From Xanthomonas fragariae (GTDB taxonomy: Bacteria; Pseudomonadota; Gammaproteobacteria; Xanthomonadales; Xanthomonadaceae), in contig NZ_LT853882.1 of the NCBI RefSeq assembly GCF_900183975.1, positions 3,961,501-4,025,500 on the forward strand: a stretch of DNA of 64,000 bases, in the 5' to 3' direction. The notes under the pieces are model-generated. The model made no database searches. It had not been told where the DNA came from and saw only the letters and a program-made list of their open reading frames with translations. Below are positions 52,483-62,687 of the stretch, piece after piece (the stretch's first letter is position 1; every line of letters starts with the position of its first letter). The position numbers and the translations under genes are program-made.

Positions 52483-54669
52483 CTACACCACCGTCAAATT
52501 CGCATACGCCATCACCAGCCATTTGGCGCCGACTTCATCGAACTGCACCTGCACGCGGGCATGCGCACCGGCGCCTTCATAGTCGACCACTACACCGCCG
52601 CCGAACTTGGGGTGTTCGACGTTGGCGCCCAGTTTGATCGGTGCCGCTTCGACAACGCCATGCACCGGTCCGCCACGCGTCGCGCCCAGCGAGGCGGTGC
52701 GCGAGACCTGCACTTTCGGACGTACTTCGTGCACCAGATCGCGCGGAATTTCGCGTAAAAAGCGCGATGGCACGTTGTAGTTGTCCTGGCCGTGGATGCG
52801 CCGCGACTCGGCGTAGCACAGCACTAGTTTCTGCCGCGCGCGGGTGATGCCCACGTACGCCAGACGACGCTCTTCTTCCAGCCGCCCGCTTTCTTCCAGC
52901 GACCGCGCGCTCGGGAACAAGCCATCTTCCAGCCCGACCAGAAACACGGTCGGAAATTCCAGACCTTTAGCCGAATGCAGCGTCATCAGCTGCACGCCTT
53001 CTTCGCCGGCCTGTGCCTGGCCTTCGCCGGCTTCCAGCGAAGCGTAGGCGAGGAAGGCGACCAGTTCGGTCATGCCCTGGCTGTCTTCGTCGTCGGGGCG
53101 GGTGAAGCGCGAAGCCACCGACACCAGTTCGTCCAGGTTCTCGGTGCGCGATTCCGAATCCAGCCCACCGCGGCTTTCCTTGGCCCAATGCTCGCGCAAT
53201 CCTGAGCGCATCAGCACGTGGTCGATGCGCTCGGCCAATTCCATCTCGCCGGTTTCGGCATGCAACTGACCGACCAGGCTCAGGAACGTGGCCAACGCAT
53301 TGCGCGCACGTGCGGCCAGGGTGTTTTCCTGGGTGCACAGCATCGCCGCTTCCCACAGCGACAGCGCATTGGCACGCGCCAGCCGGCGCACTTCATCCAG
53401 TGTGCGATCGCCGATGCCACGCGTCGGCGTGTTGACCGCGCGCTCAAACGCGGCATCGTCGCTGCGGTTGGTGAGCAGGCGCAGATACGCAAATGCATCC
53501 TTGATTTCGGCGCGTTCGAAAAACCGCGTGCCGCCGTATACGCGGTACGGCAGCTGCTCGGAAATCAGCGCTTCTTCCAGCGCGCGCGACTGCGCGTTGC
53601 TGCGATAGAGCACCGCCACTTCGCCGTAGCTGCCGCCGTCGCGCACCCACTGCCGCGCGCGCTCGACCACATAGCGCGCCTCGTCGACTTCGTTGTAGGC
53701 CGCATACAGATCGATCGGATCGCCATCGCCGGAATCGGTCCACAGCTGCTTGCCGATACGGTCCGGGTTGTGCGCGATCACCGCATTGGCCGCGCCCAGA
53801 ATATTGGCGCTGGAACGGTAATTCTGCTCCAGCCGCACGGTCTGCGCACCGGGAAAATCCTTCATAAAGCGCTGGACGTTCTCGACCTTGGCCCCGCGCC
53901 AGCCGTAGATGGCCTGGTCGTCGTCGCCGACCACGAACACATGCCCAGTCTCGCCGGCCAGCACACGTACGAACGCGTACTGAATCGCATTGGTGTCCTG
54001 GAACTCATCGACCAGGATCTCGCGGAAGCGCGCACGGTAATGCGCCAGCAACGCAGGGGTATCGCGCAGCAGTTCGTGCGCGCGCAGCAGCAACTCGGCG
54101 AAATCCAGCAGCCCGGAGCGGTCGCAACGTTCCTGATAGGCCGCATACACCTGCCGGCGCACCTCGGTCCAATCGTCGTTGGGCTCGGGCTGGATATGTT
54201 GCGGACGGCGGCCTTCGTCCTTTTGCTCGTTGATCCACCAGCTGATCTGCTTGGGCGGATACTTGCTTTCGTCCAGCTCCAGCGACTGCACCACGCGCTT
54301 GACCAGCCGCAGCTGGTCGTCGCTGTCCATGACCTGGAAGCCTTCCGGCAGCTGTGCGTCCTGCCAATGCAGACGCAACAACCGATGCGCCAGCCCATGG
54401 AAGGTGCCGATCCACATCCCGCGGCTGCCGTTACGCAGCTGCAGGTCGGTGCGGTGGCGCATTTCGCCGGCGGCCTTGTTGGTGAAGGTCACCGCGAAGA
54501 TGCCGTGGTTGGGCACGCCCTGAACTTCATTGAGCCAGGCGATGCGATGGATCAGCACGCGCGTCTTGCCGGAGCCGGCGCCGGCCAGCACGAGGTAGTG
54601 CCCCGGCGGCGCGGAAACGGCCTCGCGCTGGGCGGGGTTTAAATGATCGAGCAAATGAGAGACATCCAC
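52483..54669 (-). CDS. uvrD: DNA helicase II (UvrD)
   Basis: 728 residues of superfamily 1A. The Q-motif is LNPAQREAV, Walker A is GAGSGKTR (residues 30-37), motif II is LVDEFQDTN, motif III is VVGDDDQAIYGWRGA, motif IV is QNYRSSANIL, motif V is LMTLHSAKGLEFP and motif VI is AYVGITRARQKL. The C-terminus carries the PKFGGGVVVDYEGAG Tudor-like segment of UvrD/PcrA. It unwinds DNA in mismatch and nucleotide-excision repair. Length and C-terminal domain favour UvrD over Rep. Confidence 0.95.
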   Translation of the reverse strand: MDVSHLLDHLNPAQREAVSAPPGHYLVLAGAGSGKTRVLIHRIAWLNEVQGVPNHGIFAVTFTNKAAGEMRHRTDLQLRNGSRGMWIGTFHGLAHRLLRLHWQDAQLPEGFQVMDSDDQLRLVKRVVQSLELDESKYPPKQISWWINEQKDEGRRPQHIQPEPNDDWTEVRRQVYAAYQERCDRSGLLDFAELLLRAHELLRDTPALLAHYRARFREILVDEFQDTNAIQYAFVRVLAGETGHVFVVGDDDQAIYGWRGAKVENVQRFMKDFPGAQTVRLEQNYRSSANILGAANAVIAHNPDRIGKQLWTDSGDGDPIDLYAAYNEVDEARYVVERARQWVRDGGSYGEVAVLYRSNAQSRALEEALISEQLPYRVYGGTRFFERAEIKDAFAYLRLLTNRSDDAAFERAVNTPTRGIGDRTLDEVRRLARANALSLWEAAMLCTQENTLAARARNALATFLSLVGQLHAETGEMELAERIDHVLMRSGLREHWAKESRGGLDSESRTENLDELVSVASRFTRPDDEDSQGMTELVAFLAYASLEAGEGQAQAGEEGVQLMTLHSAKGLEFPTVFLVGLEDGLFPSARSLEESGRLEEERRLAYVGITRARQKLVLCYAESRRIHGQDNYNVPSRFLREIPRDLVHEVRPKVQVSRTASLGATRGGPVHGVVEAAPIKLGANVEHPKFGGGVVVDYEGAGAHARVQVQFDEVGAKWLVMAYANLTVV

Positions 54670-54792
54670 CGGTGCATTTTACCGGTTGTCGCGTCACTTC
54701 GGCTGAGATTGCGATGAAGCGGTTGGGATTGTGGTAGCTGATCGCCTAGATAGAGTCCCTCTCCGGCCGGCACCGCGATCCCGGCACCTGCT

Positions 54793-56184
54793 TCAACGCC
54801 TCAATGCCCCCAACACATCCCGCGCAATCGCCGTGGCCTGCTCCCGCAGCTCCGGCACCGCGAGGCTCTCCCATAATGATCCAGTCCGCAAACTGCCAAT
54901 CACCCGCAGCCGCGGATTCGCGCAACCATCGGCAGCGATCAGACTGCCATCGGCATCGGTATCCACGCCAATCCCATGCGGCCCGGCCACTGCAATGCCC
55001 TGCCCCAGCAATTGCTGCAGCAGCGGGTTGCGCATCGCCTGCACGCGCATTTCCACACCGGTGGCATTGATCAGCGTCTGCACATCCAGCTGCAATGCAT
55101 GCCCGGCATTGGCGCCGGCACTCACGCGCACGCAAGCGCCCGCCTGAAACGCGACGTCCAGCCGCGCGCGATGCAATTGCAATTGTCCACGCGCATGCAT
55201 CGCCTGCAGCTGCGCATGCACCGGCGCGGCAATACGATGACGGTGCACGTCCCAATAACGCACTACATGACGCAGGAAGCGGCACTGATCGGCCATCGAC
55301 AGCGTTTGCCACAGCGCCTGACTCAGCGGGCGAATGCGCTCCATCACGCCCTGCCAGGGCAAGCCCTGCGCCGCTGCGACGCGCGCATGCTCGCGCAACG
55401 TGCGCATGCGCGCGCGCAGCGACATCGTCAACAGCAGCTGCGGGTCGAACTCTGCAACTGCGCCATGCGCCTGCGGCAACGGCAACAATCCATGTCGCGA
55501 CACCACATGCACCGCTCCACGATGCGCCTGCGCAGCCAGCGTCACTACCGTATCGGCCATGCTCAGCCCCGAGCCGACGATGCATACCGCCGCATCCTGC
55601 GGCAAAGCCGCGACCGCCTCGGTGTCCCAGGCATCCATCCGCTGCGCGCCCGACAAGCCGGTCGCTCCACGCAGCGGCAACGGCCGTAGCGCGTTGCCCA
55701 CCGCCAGCACCACGGCGCTGGCCTGCACGGTCTGTCCATCGTCCAGCTGCAGCAGCGCGCCGCCTGCGTTGGGCTGCAATGTCTGCACACGTGCGGCGTG
55801 CAAGGTCAGCGTCGCTGGGCTATGCGCGCGTGCAGCGTGCAAGCGATCGCGCAAGTAAGGCGCGTAATGCCGACGCCCGACAAACTGCCGCGGCAGTTGC
55901 GCGTCCTCCAGTTCCGGGTAATACACATTCGCGCGCAGGTAATCGACAAAGTCTCGCGGAGCCTCCATCAGCGCACTCATGCGCGCGGCCGGCACATTGA
56001 GCAGGTGCTCGGCACGTGCGGTGGAATACGCCACGCCCTCGCCCAGCACCGGATGCGGTTCGATCAACACGATCTGCATCGGCGCGGTCGCCTGACGCAG
56101 CAGCTGCAGCGCAATCAGTACACCGGAAGCGCCACCGCCGACGATGGCGATCAATGTATCGCCAGGATCACGCAGTTCATTCAT
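54793..56184 (-). CDS. FAD/NAD(P)-binding protein (YdhS-like)
   Basis: 463 residues. The N-terminal dinucleotide fold is AIVGGGASGVLIALQLL, a second FAD-contact region is SGLSMADTVVTLAAQ, and the EGVAYSTARAEHLLNVPAAR segment is typical of the FAD_NAD_binding_9 family. The C-terminus has ATGVEM and GSLRTGSLWESLAVPELREQA. Members are predicted flavin monooxygenase-like oxidoreductases of unknown substrate. It stands alone on the minus strand, downstream of a non-coding stretch. Confidence 0.8.
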   Translation of the reverse strand: MNELRDPGDTLIAIVGGGASGVLIALQLLRQATAPMQIVLIEPHPVLGEGVAYSTARAEHLLNVPAARMSALMEAPRDFVDYLRANVYYPELEDAQLPRQFVGRRHYAPYLRDRLHAARAHSPATLTLHAARVQTLQPNAGGALLQLDDGQTVQASAVVLAVGNALRPLPLRGATGLSGAQRMDAWDTEAVAALPQDAAVCIVGSGLSMADTVVTLAAQAHRGAVHVVSRHGLLPLPQAHGAVAEFDPQLLLTMSLRARMRTLREHARVAAAQGLPWQGVMERIRPLSQALWQTLSMADQCRFLRHVVRYWDVHRHRIAAPVHAQLQAMHARGQLQLHRARLDVAFQAGACVRVSAGANAGHALQLDVQTLINATGVEMRVQAMRNPLLQQLLGQGIAVAGPHGIGVDTDADGSLIAADGCANPRLRVIGSLRTGSLWESLAVPELREQATAIARDVLGALRR

Positions 56185-56582
56185 GGCGCAATTGTAGGCG
56201 ATGCCTGCATCGCGCCGATGACGGTGGATTTGTCAGTGGGAGAAATGGCCATCACTCCACAGCGCCCTGCGGTGCCAGACGCGTCTGCCGGTCCGCAGAC
56301 CTGAACGACGCATCCTGGACATGATCAGCCGTTGCCCAGAACACGCTCGCCATTGAGAAGCAGCTAGCCAACCCGTAGCAAGCAGAGATCGAGCATGGCA
56401 GGCGGCGCTTATGAACCGCAGTGGTGCAGTGGTCAAGTGGCGACCCACCCAAGCCCCGGACGGGGACGCCTGAAGCCTTGGGCAGCCCTTCTGTTAACCG
56501 CTCGGAGTCGCACCACCAACAGCAAGCCCCAGCACGCATTGCAAGAACGACATGTAGCCGTGCCAACTCAAACCATCCACCG
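56185..56582. other. Intergenic, no gene supported
   Basis: Frames are present on both strands but have repetitive, poorly coding composition. I see no tRNA, IS end or terminator. Confidence 0.4.
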
Positions 56583-58001
56583 CTACATCAACGCATCCGC
56601 CAAGCGCGCAATCCCCTCACGACTGCGCCGCCATGCCGGACGACGACGCCACTGTTCCAGATCCAGCTGGCGCGCATTGGCCAGATAGTCCTGCTCGATT
56701 TCGCGTAACCGCTTCACCACGCCGGTGTCGTAGCACAACATGCCGATCTCGGCGTTGAGCGCGAACGAGCGGATATCCAAATTGATCGAGCCGACCAGCG
56801 CGATGTCTTCGTCCATGCTCAGATGCTTGGCATGCAAGAAATGCGGGCGGTACAGCGCAATCTTCACTCCACAGCGCAGCAGTTCCTCGAAATAGGCTTC
56901 CTGCGCCCACGCGGCCAGTCGCTGGTTGTTGCTCGCCGACAAGATCAGCTGCACATCCACGCCCGATACCCCGGCGATGCGCAGCGCACTGAGCAAGGCT
57001 TCGTCCGGCATGAAGTACGGTGTCACCAGCACCACCTTACGACGCGCAAGATGGATCACCGCATTGATCGCATCGCGTGCATTCTCGAACGGATACGCAG
57101 GCCCGCTGGGCAGCAATTGCGTGACGATATTGGCCACGCATACCGGCGCGTCCGGCCACACGTCCAGGCGCTGCCCGGTTTCGGTGAACCAATCGCTGGC
57201 GAAGACCGCTTCCAGATGATTGACCACCGGCCCGCGCACGCGCGCCACCAGCTCGCGATTGGGCGTGCCGGTGATGAAGCCGGCCTCAGCCAGGTTCTGC
57301 GAACCGACAAAGCCCACCTGGTTGTCGATCACCGCAATCTTGCGATGGTTGCGCAGATCCATGCGCCCGCTGCGGCGCCAGCGCAGGCCGCCGGGCAACA
57401 CCGCCAGCACCTCCACGCCGCCAGCCTGCAGCCGTTTGCGATAGCGGCGCAAACCGCGTTTGGCGCCTACTGCATCCAGCAACACGCGGCAGCGCACGCC
57501 ACGCGCACTGGCACGCTCCAGCGCCGCCGCCGCCGCATCGCCCACCGCATCGTCGAACATCAGGTAATACAGCAGATGCACGCGTTTCTCCGCTGCGTCG
57601 ATCGCCGCGATCAAGGCCTGCAACGACTGTGTGTAGTCGTCCAGCAGTTCCACCGCATTGCCCAGCGTCGGCATGAAATCGCCTTCCCGCTCGATCAGCC
57701 GCACCACCTCGGCACTGCTAGTGTCCGCCTGCGGGGTCCAGCGCAAGGCGTGCAAGGGCAATTGCTGCTCGCGAATCACCTGCGAAGCGGTCGCTTGCCG
57801 TTCCACGCGCAGGCGCGACAACCAAGGATGGCCGAACAATAGATACAGCGGCAGGCCGACCACCGGCACGAAGCCGATCAACAACAACCAGCTGCGCGCC
57901 GCGCCAGGCGTGGTGCGGGTGGGAATCCACAGCAGCGCGGCCAGGCGGATCACCCAGTCCAGCGCCAGTAGCCAGGTCCCTTGCAACCAGTCGGGCAGCA
58001 T
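56583..58001 (-). CDS. cls: Cardiolipin synthase
   Basis: 472 residues with two N-terminal transmembrane helices (LALDWVIRLAALLWIP, LLLIGFVPVVGLPLYLLFG) and two phospholipase-D HKD motifs, LRNHRKIAVIDNQVGFVGSQ and FLHAKHLSMDEDIALVGSIN. It joins two phosphatidylglycerols into cardiolipin in the inner membrane. ATG 58001 is chosen because it begins the first helix; an upstream in-frame start would add a non-homologous Arg-rich leader. Confidence 0.92.
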   Translation of the reverse strand: MLPDWLQGTWLLALDWVIRLAALLWIPTRTTPGAARSWLLLIGFVPVVGLPLYLLFGHPWLSRLRVERQATASQVIREQQLPLHALRWTPQADTSSAEVVRLIEREGDFMPTLGNAVELLDDYTQSLQALIAAIDAAEKRVHLLYYLMFDDAVGDAAAAALERASARGVRCRVLLDAVGAKRGLRRYRKRLQAGGVEVLAVLPGGLRWRRSGRMDLRNHRKIAVIDNQVGFVGSQNLAEAGFITGTPNRELVARVRGPVVNHLEAVFASDWFTETGQRLDVWPDAPVCVANIVTQLLPSGPAYPFENARDAINAVIHLARRKVVLVTPYFMPDEALLSALRIAGVSGVDVQLILSASNNQRLAAWAQEAYFEELLRCGVKIALYRPHFLHAKHLSMDEDIALVGSINLDIRSFALNAEIGMLCYDTGVVKRLREIEQDYLANARQLDLEQWRRRPAWRRSREGIARLADALM

Positions 58002-58160
58002 CAGCAATCCGTTTTCAAGAGGAGTCCGATTCTGACCCGGACGCGCGTAAACGCAACGGTGCAGACGTGGTGATTGACGTGTAACAGCGAAACCGTCCGC
58101 CACCACCAGCGCGTAAAGACGACGAGGATTCGGTTCTGGGGTCAGTGGCCTACTCTAAAT

Positions 58161-59667
58161 AGTCGTCCCTGAAAAATCCCCTTCAAGCGCCAAGTGCCGT
58201 CGGTGACAGCGGCGCGGTACTCAAGGATGACCATCCCATCGCCCGCATCCAGGCACGCAAAAACGCGATCCAGCGCAGCAGCCAGCGCAGGTTGTAGCCG
58301 GCGGCGCAGCCGAGCACGTGCAGCGCATCGCCTTGGGCACCTTTCAGCCTGCAGCGACGCAACCGGCAGTCGTCTTTCAGATGTCCGATCACCGGCTCCA
58401 CCGCCTGCCGTCGCTTGATCCAGCGCCATTGCCGTCGCGTCAGGGTCTTGGCCTTGCCGCGATGCAGGACCTGCACGCCATCGACCGCGCGCCCGCGATA
58501 GCCCAGGTCCACGATCGCCACCGTCGGTTCTACGCTCACATCCTGCAGCAACCCGCGTGTCTGCTCCAGCTGCTCGGCCAAGGTATCGCCGTCGTACGGG
58601 TTGCCCGGGAAGCTGCGCGCACCCACGACCAATCCCTTGCAGGCGGTGACCGCAATGCCGACCTTGACGCCGAATTCGTACGCTTGACGCGCCTTGCCCT
58701 TGCCGATGCATTCCACTTCCGGGGCATGCAATGCGTAGAGTTTTTGTTTGTCCTTCGGACGCTGCGTGTACAGCCGTTGCGCACGTTCCAGCCAGACAGC
58801 GATGCGCTCGCGCACGCCGGGTTCCACCTGGTCCAGCTTGCGCTCGATATCGCGCAACACCCGCCCCAATACCGTGCGTTGACGTCGCAGCACGCGCTGC
58901 ATGCGCTTGAACTGGCGCGCATGCGCATACCGACCTGCCTTGCGGCTCAGGGCCGGGCCTTGCCGCGCGTAGCTCTGCCGCAATCCGATGCCGTGCCGCC
59001 TGGCCACTAAAACCAGCTTCTTGCGTGCCACCTCCAGCAAACGGCTGTCGGTCGGATAGGCGATCGCCTTCTCTTGCACCGTGGTGTCCACGATCACCCG
59101 CGACAACTCGCGTGCGTCCACCGCCTGCATCGCATGCGCGGCGTTGATGGTGTGCGCCAGCAGCTCTTCCATCCCGGCCTCACCCAGGCGCTGCCGCCAG
59201 CGCGTCAGCGAGCTGGCATCGCACGGCAAACGCGTCTGGAACACGACCTCACCGGTGAAGAACTGCCAGTACGGATTCTCCAGCCAGCGCTCGCACACCG
59301 CTTCATCGGACAGGTCGTAGGCGTGTTTGAGGTAGAGCAAACCGGCAATCAGCCGCACCGGCAATGCCGGCCGACCGCCACCGGCCTGGGTGGCCGGCAA
59401 GCGCGATGAAAGTGCTTGCTCCAACGCCGTCCACGGCATCCGTTGGCTCAGCCGCGCCAGCGGATGACGCAGATCGATCTGGTTCTCCAGCCGCGATCGA
59501 AACAACTCATCGGCAGGCATGTCTTCGGCAGCAGGACGGCGTGTACGCATGGGCGGAAATTGCCAGAAACCAGCCTTCAGCGTAGCGAACACTGGTAGTT
59601 TTGGCACGCCGGTGCAGACATCAAGGCCTTGCGGTCGTTGGGTGGTTGGGGTTTTTCAGGGGCGACT
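58161..59667 (-). mobile_element. 1.5-kb IS5-family element, copy 6
   Basis: 1507 bp with a perfect 4-bp duplication AAAT (58157-58160 and 59668-59671). Together with copy 2 (AATT) this establishes the 4-bp target duplication of this IS. The insertion lies in the region upstream of cls. Confidence 0.93.
58183..59607 (-). CDS. IS5-family transposase, 474 aa (copy 6)
   Basis: A complete frame with D in IVDTTVQEKA, D in VAIVDLGYRG and E in RQAVEPVIGHL. It is the most divergent of the copies over residues 230-255 (VLRDIERKLDQVEPGVRERI where others have VRDIQRKLDQVNTG), so it belongs to a slightly different sublineage. It is probably functional. Confidence 0.9.
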   Translation of the reverse strand: MPKLPVFATLKAGFWQFPPMRTRRPAAEDMPADELFRSRLENQIDLRHPLARLSQRMPWTALEQALSSRLPATQAGGGRPALPVRLIAGLLYLKHAYDLSDEAVCERWLENPYWQFFTGEVVFQTRLPCDASSLTRWRQRLGEAGMEELLAHTINAAHAMQAVDARELSRVIVDTTVQEKAIAYPTDSRLLEVARKKLVLVARRHGIGLRQSYARQGPALSRKAGRYAHARQFKRMQRVLRRQRTVLGRVLRDIERKLDQVEPGVRERIAVWLERAQRLYTQRPKDKQKLYALHAPEVECIGKGKARQAYEFGVKVGIAVTACKGLVVGARSFPGNPYDGDTLAEQLEQTRGLLQDVSVEPTVAIVDLGYRGRAVDGVQVLHRGKAKTLTRRQWRWIKRRQAVEPVIGHLKDDCRLRRCRLKGAQGDALHVLGCAAGYNLRWLLRWIAFLRAWMRAMGWSSLSTAPLSPTALGA

Positions 59668-59751
59668 AAATACAAGCAAACCCAAATATGCATAACCCAG
59701 ATGAGTCTTGGGCTGCCTCGCTCTCGGCGCACAGATGCGGCTCGCTACTAA

Positions 59752-60060
59752 CGAGTATGAATGGATGGGCCAGTTCGTCACTCAGGTCAAGCGCATCTGC
59801 CTGGCCATCGTCGATGGGCTTGCGCGGGGCCGGCGTGGCGACCATCCAGGAGGCGCACGGGCGCACCGGCCTGCTCATCCCCTCTGCGTCCGATCTACAC
59901 CGGCTGTGCTGCACCGCAGGCACCGTGTCGGTACCGCCGGGCGACGACCGGATGATGCATGCGACCATCGAGCAATGACGCCACGGCGATGTGCTGGTAG
60001 TCGCGCCGACCAGCGAATGCAGGGGCTGTGGTTCCGGCCGGAGAGGCGACGCCGGCTGCC
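59752..60060 (+). pseudogene. RraA-like aldolase (LigK/ProA family) remnant
   Basis: Successive frames read VATIQEAHGRTGLLIP, then a degenerate stretch, GTVSVPPGDDRMMHATIEQ, a stop, and HGDVLVVAPTSECRGCG. This matches the order in 4-carboxy-4-hydroxy-2-oxoadipate aldolases, members of the RraA-like fold, where the GDN/GDD and GDVLVV segments build the active site. At least two frameshifts, a stop and truncation leave it non-functional. Confidence 0.5.
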
Positions 60061-60150
60061 GAGTTGTATCGCAAAGTATTCGAAGGCAATGGATGCCGGG
60101 CATGCACATATGCTTGTGACCACACCCACAACGCACCACCCCACAACGGA

Positions 60151-60175
60151 AAGACCCGCCTTTCGGCGGGTTTTT
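60151..60175. terminator. Intrinsic terminator beside rpmG
   Basis: ACCCGCC pairs with GGCGGGT across a TTTC loop. On the plus strand it is followed by TTTTTATTT, and on the minus strand by TCTTT, so it can end rpmBG transcripts and protect the operon from read-through. Confidence 0.85.
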
Positions 60176-60204
60176 ATTTGAAAACAGATCCAGCGATCAG
60201 TTGA

Positions 60205-60372
60205 TCACTTGATCTTGCCTTCCTTGTACATGACGTGCTTGCGCACGACCGGGTCGTATTTCATCATTTCCATCTTCCCCGGGGTGTTCTTCTTGTTCTT
60301 GTCCGTGGTGTAGAAGTGGCCAGTAGCGGCCGAGGAAATCATACGAATCTTGTCACGCTTGCCTTTTGCCAT
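60205..60372 (-). CDS. rpmG: Ribosomal protein L33
   Basis: 55 residues, [20 protein letters not shown] followed by [20 protein letters not shown] and [15 protein letters not shown], a complete L33 of the non-zinc type (no CxxC pairs). A ribosome site (GGAGTAAG) precedes ATG 60372. It lies 13 bp downstream of rpmB in the usual rpmB-rpmG operon. Confidence 0.96.
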
Positions 60373-60385
60373 GACTGCTTACTCC

Positions 60386-60622
60386 TCAGACCTTTTCGCC
60401 GCGCGCACGCAGCTCTTTCAGAACGGCATCAATCCCGTTCTTGTCGATGGTGCGCAATGCATGCGCGGAGACACGGAGCTTCACCCAACGGTTCTCGCTG
60501 GCGACCCAGAAGCGGCGCTCGTGCAAGTTGGGCAGGAAGCGACGACGGGTTCTGTTGTTTGCGTGGGAGACGTTGTTACCCGTCTGCACACGCTTGCCGG
60601 ACACTTGGCATACGCGGGACAT
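60386..60622 (-). CDS. rpmB: Ribosomal protein L28
   Basis: 78 residues beginning [20 protein letters not shown], with [20 protein letters not shown] and the basic C-terminal half [15 protein letters not shown]. It is a complete L28, the first gene of the rpmB-rpmG operon. A longer in-frame upstream start is rejected because the family begins at MSRVC. Confidence 0.96.
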
Positions 60623-60790
60623 TACGCACCTCGATAAATGAATAGCCACCCATAGCCTGGGGAGCGGCGGCCCCGACAGCGCCAGGCTGCCACGCAACGT
60701 TGGGAATCAATAACTTACGCTGGAACAGGCCGGCAACCCCATCGCGTTGGGCACCGCCAACCGGAGCGATCCGGGCACAGCGAGCCGCGC

Positions 60791-60819
60791 ATTATGCACG
60801 GCATTTTCTTTGGCTACAA
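60791..60819 (-). promoter_or_regulatory. Probable sigma-70 promoter of rpmB-rpmG
   Basis: On the minus strand TTGTAG (-35, 60814-60819) and CATAAT (-10, 60791-60796) are separated by 17 bp with an A/T-rich spacer start. The leader to rpmB is about 160 nt. Confidence 0.6.
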
Positions 60820-60823
60820 GCAC

Positions 60824-61312
60824 TTAGCGAGCGATCGTTGCCTGACCTGAGCCGTCAGTTCTCTCGCTGTCCCCACTGAACTCGATGCGCTGACCAAAGA
60901 TGTCGCAAAACAGCTGTGTTTTCACACCCTCGAAAAAGCCGTTAGTCGCTGTGTACCCAGCTCCTTGAACGGCAGGTGATGCAGGATGCGACTGCTTCCA
61001 CCACCACCGATCAATCAGGTCTAGATGTCGTTGCGTATCGGAAAATCGCTCAGGCAGCGCCAGTGCGGTCAAGGAGAGAATCCTACGGCGGAGCCGTTGC
61101 CGCTCATGACGCTTTTCCTCGCTGTCGTGGCGGTAGGCAATATGCACGAGCGAATCGATGGCTTCTATCAGTTCTTTTGATGTTTCCTTCCGCACTTTCT
61201 CTCGCTCGACCTGCAAAGAAGCTTCTATCTGCCGGCTCGCCACGCATGCCGCGACACAGCCGCCAATAGCAGCAGCAACCAAAGTCGAAACAATGTTTGG
61301 CCAATCAATCAC
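60824..61312 (-). CDS. Membrane-anchored coiled-coil protein, unknown
   Basis: 162 residues. A single N-terminal helix (TLVAAAIGGCVAACVAS) is followed by a charged coiled-coil stretch (EASLQVEREKVRKETSKELI) and a globular end with DRWWWKQSHPAS. Its base composition is clearly poorer in GC than rpmB and rsmG on either side, which suggests acquisition by transfer. No family is recognised. Confidence 0.55.
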   Translation of the reverse strand: MIDWPNIVSTLVAAAIGGCVAACVASRQIEASLQVEREKVRKETSKELIEAIDSLVHIAYRHDSEEKRHERQRLRRRILSLTALALPERFSDTQRHLDLIDRWWWKQSHPASPAVQGAGYTATNGFFEGVKTQLFCDIFGQRIEFSGDSERTDGSGQATIAR

Positions 61313-61388
61313 GTCAATCTACCTGAGGGGGTACCTCACGTTATTTTAAAACGCATGCCGCTGGAATCTACTGTCACTCTGGATTCGA

Positions 61389-61739
<351 letters not shown>

Positions 61740-61841
61740 TTATAGCTCGCGCGGAAGTGGCCGGCGCATCCGTTTTCTCTTGCAGGCGGGAGAGCGGTTG
61801 CCATGAGCGCAATCAAACCGCGCGACTCACCATGCTGCGGG

Positions 61842-62480
61842 TCAGGCCTTGCGCACCACCACCAGATGCCGTTCTCCATCAAGGCCGGGCACCTGCAGCG
61901 GATGCACCTCGCGAAGGCTCCAGCCTGCAGGAAGTGCGGCGATCTCGTCGTGCGGGTAAATGCCCTTCATCGCCAGCAGACTGCCGCCGGGGCGCAACAG
62001 GTGCCCACCGACGGCGATGATGCCGGCCAACGTGTCCAGCGCCCGTGCGGTGAGGTGGTCGTAGGCGGCCGGTTCGTCCAGCGCCTCGGCACGCGACTCG
62101 GCCACGCGTGCATTGCCCAGAGCCAAGTGCCGCAGCGCCTCGCGCATGAAGCGCGCCTTCTTGCCGTTGCTTTCCACCAGGGTTACCTGCAACTGCGGGC
62201 GGGCGATCGCCAGCGGAATGCCCGGCAGGCCGGGGCCGGTGCCCAGATCGGCGAGCGTGCCGCTGGCGATGTACGGCTGCATGGCCAACGAATCGAGCAG
62301 ATGGCGGGTGACCATCTCGCGCGGGTCGCGCACGGCGGTGAGGTTGTAGGTCTTGTTCCAACGCACCAGCAGCGTTAGATAGCGCAACAACGGCACGGCA
62401 ACGTCCGCATCCAGCAATTGGGCCTGCAGGCCGTGCGCAAGTGCGGCGGCTACATTGGGGGGAAGCATGACATCGTTCAT
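61842..62480 (-). CDS. rsmG: 16S rRNA (guanine527-N7)-methyltransferase
   Basis: 212 residues. The RsmG/GidB fold has [20 protein letters not shown], the SAM-binding motif [20 protein letters not shown] and the downstream acidic residue in [14 protein letters not shown]. It methylates G527 of 16S rRNA using SAM, and its loss is linked to streptomycin resistance. ATG 62480 (MNDVMLPP) is chosen over an upstream start that adds an unrelated leader. Confidence 0.94.
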   Translation of the reverse strand: MNDVMLPPNVAAALAHGLQAQLLDADVAVPLLRYLTLLVRWNKTYNLTAVRDPREMVTRHLLDSLAMQPYIASGTLADLGTGPGLPGIPLAIARPQLQVTLVESNGKKARFMREALRHLALGNARVAESRAEALDEPAAYDHLTARALDTLAGIIAVGGHLLRPGGSLLAMKGIYPHDEIAALPAGWSLREVHPLQVPGLDGERHLVVVRKA

Positions 62481-62687
62481 GCCGCGATTATCGCAGCTGG
62501 CGGCAGCGGTCGGCAGCGCGGCGCATGACCACATCGCCTGGGCGGGCGGTCATGCGCCGCGTTTGGCGTGCCAGCGCTAGGGCGTGACACGCTTCGCCCG
62601 GCCGGATCACGCACCTGCCACGGGCACGCTGCGGCAAGAAGGCGGCTGTCCAGCTGCATGCTGCCGCAGTTGCCTGAAGGACATCGC

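Noticed and set aside
53218..54642. 474-residue plus-strand frame opposite uvrD
   Set aside because: The minus strand carries a complete UvrD with all helicase motifs. The opposite frame is a GC-driven shadow.
56253..56566. Minus-strand frame upstream of the FAD-binding protein gene
   Set aside because: No ribosome site, odd composition and no recognisable domain, so it is treated as non-coding.
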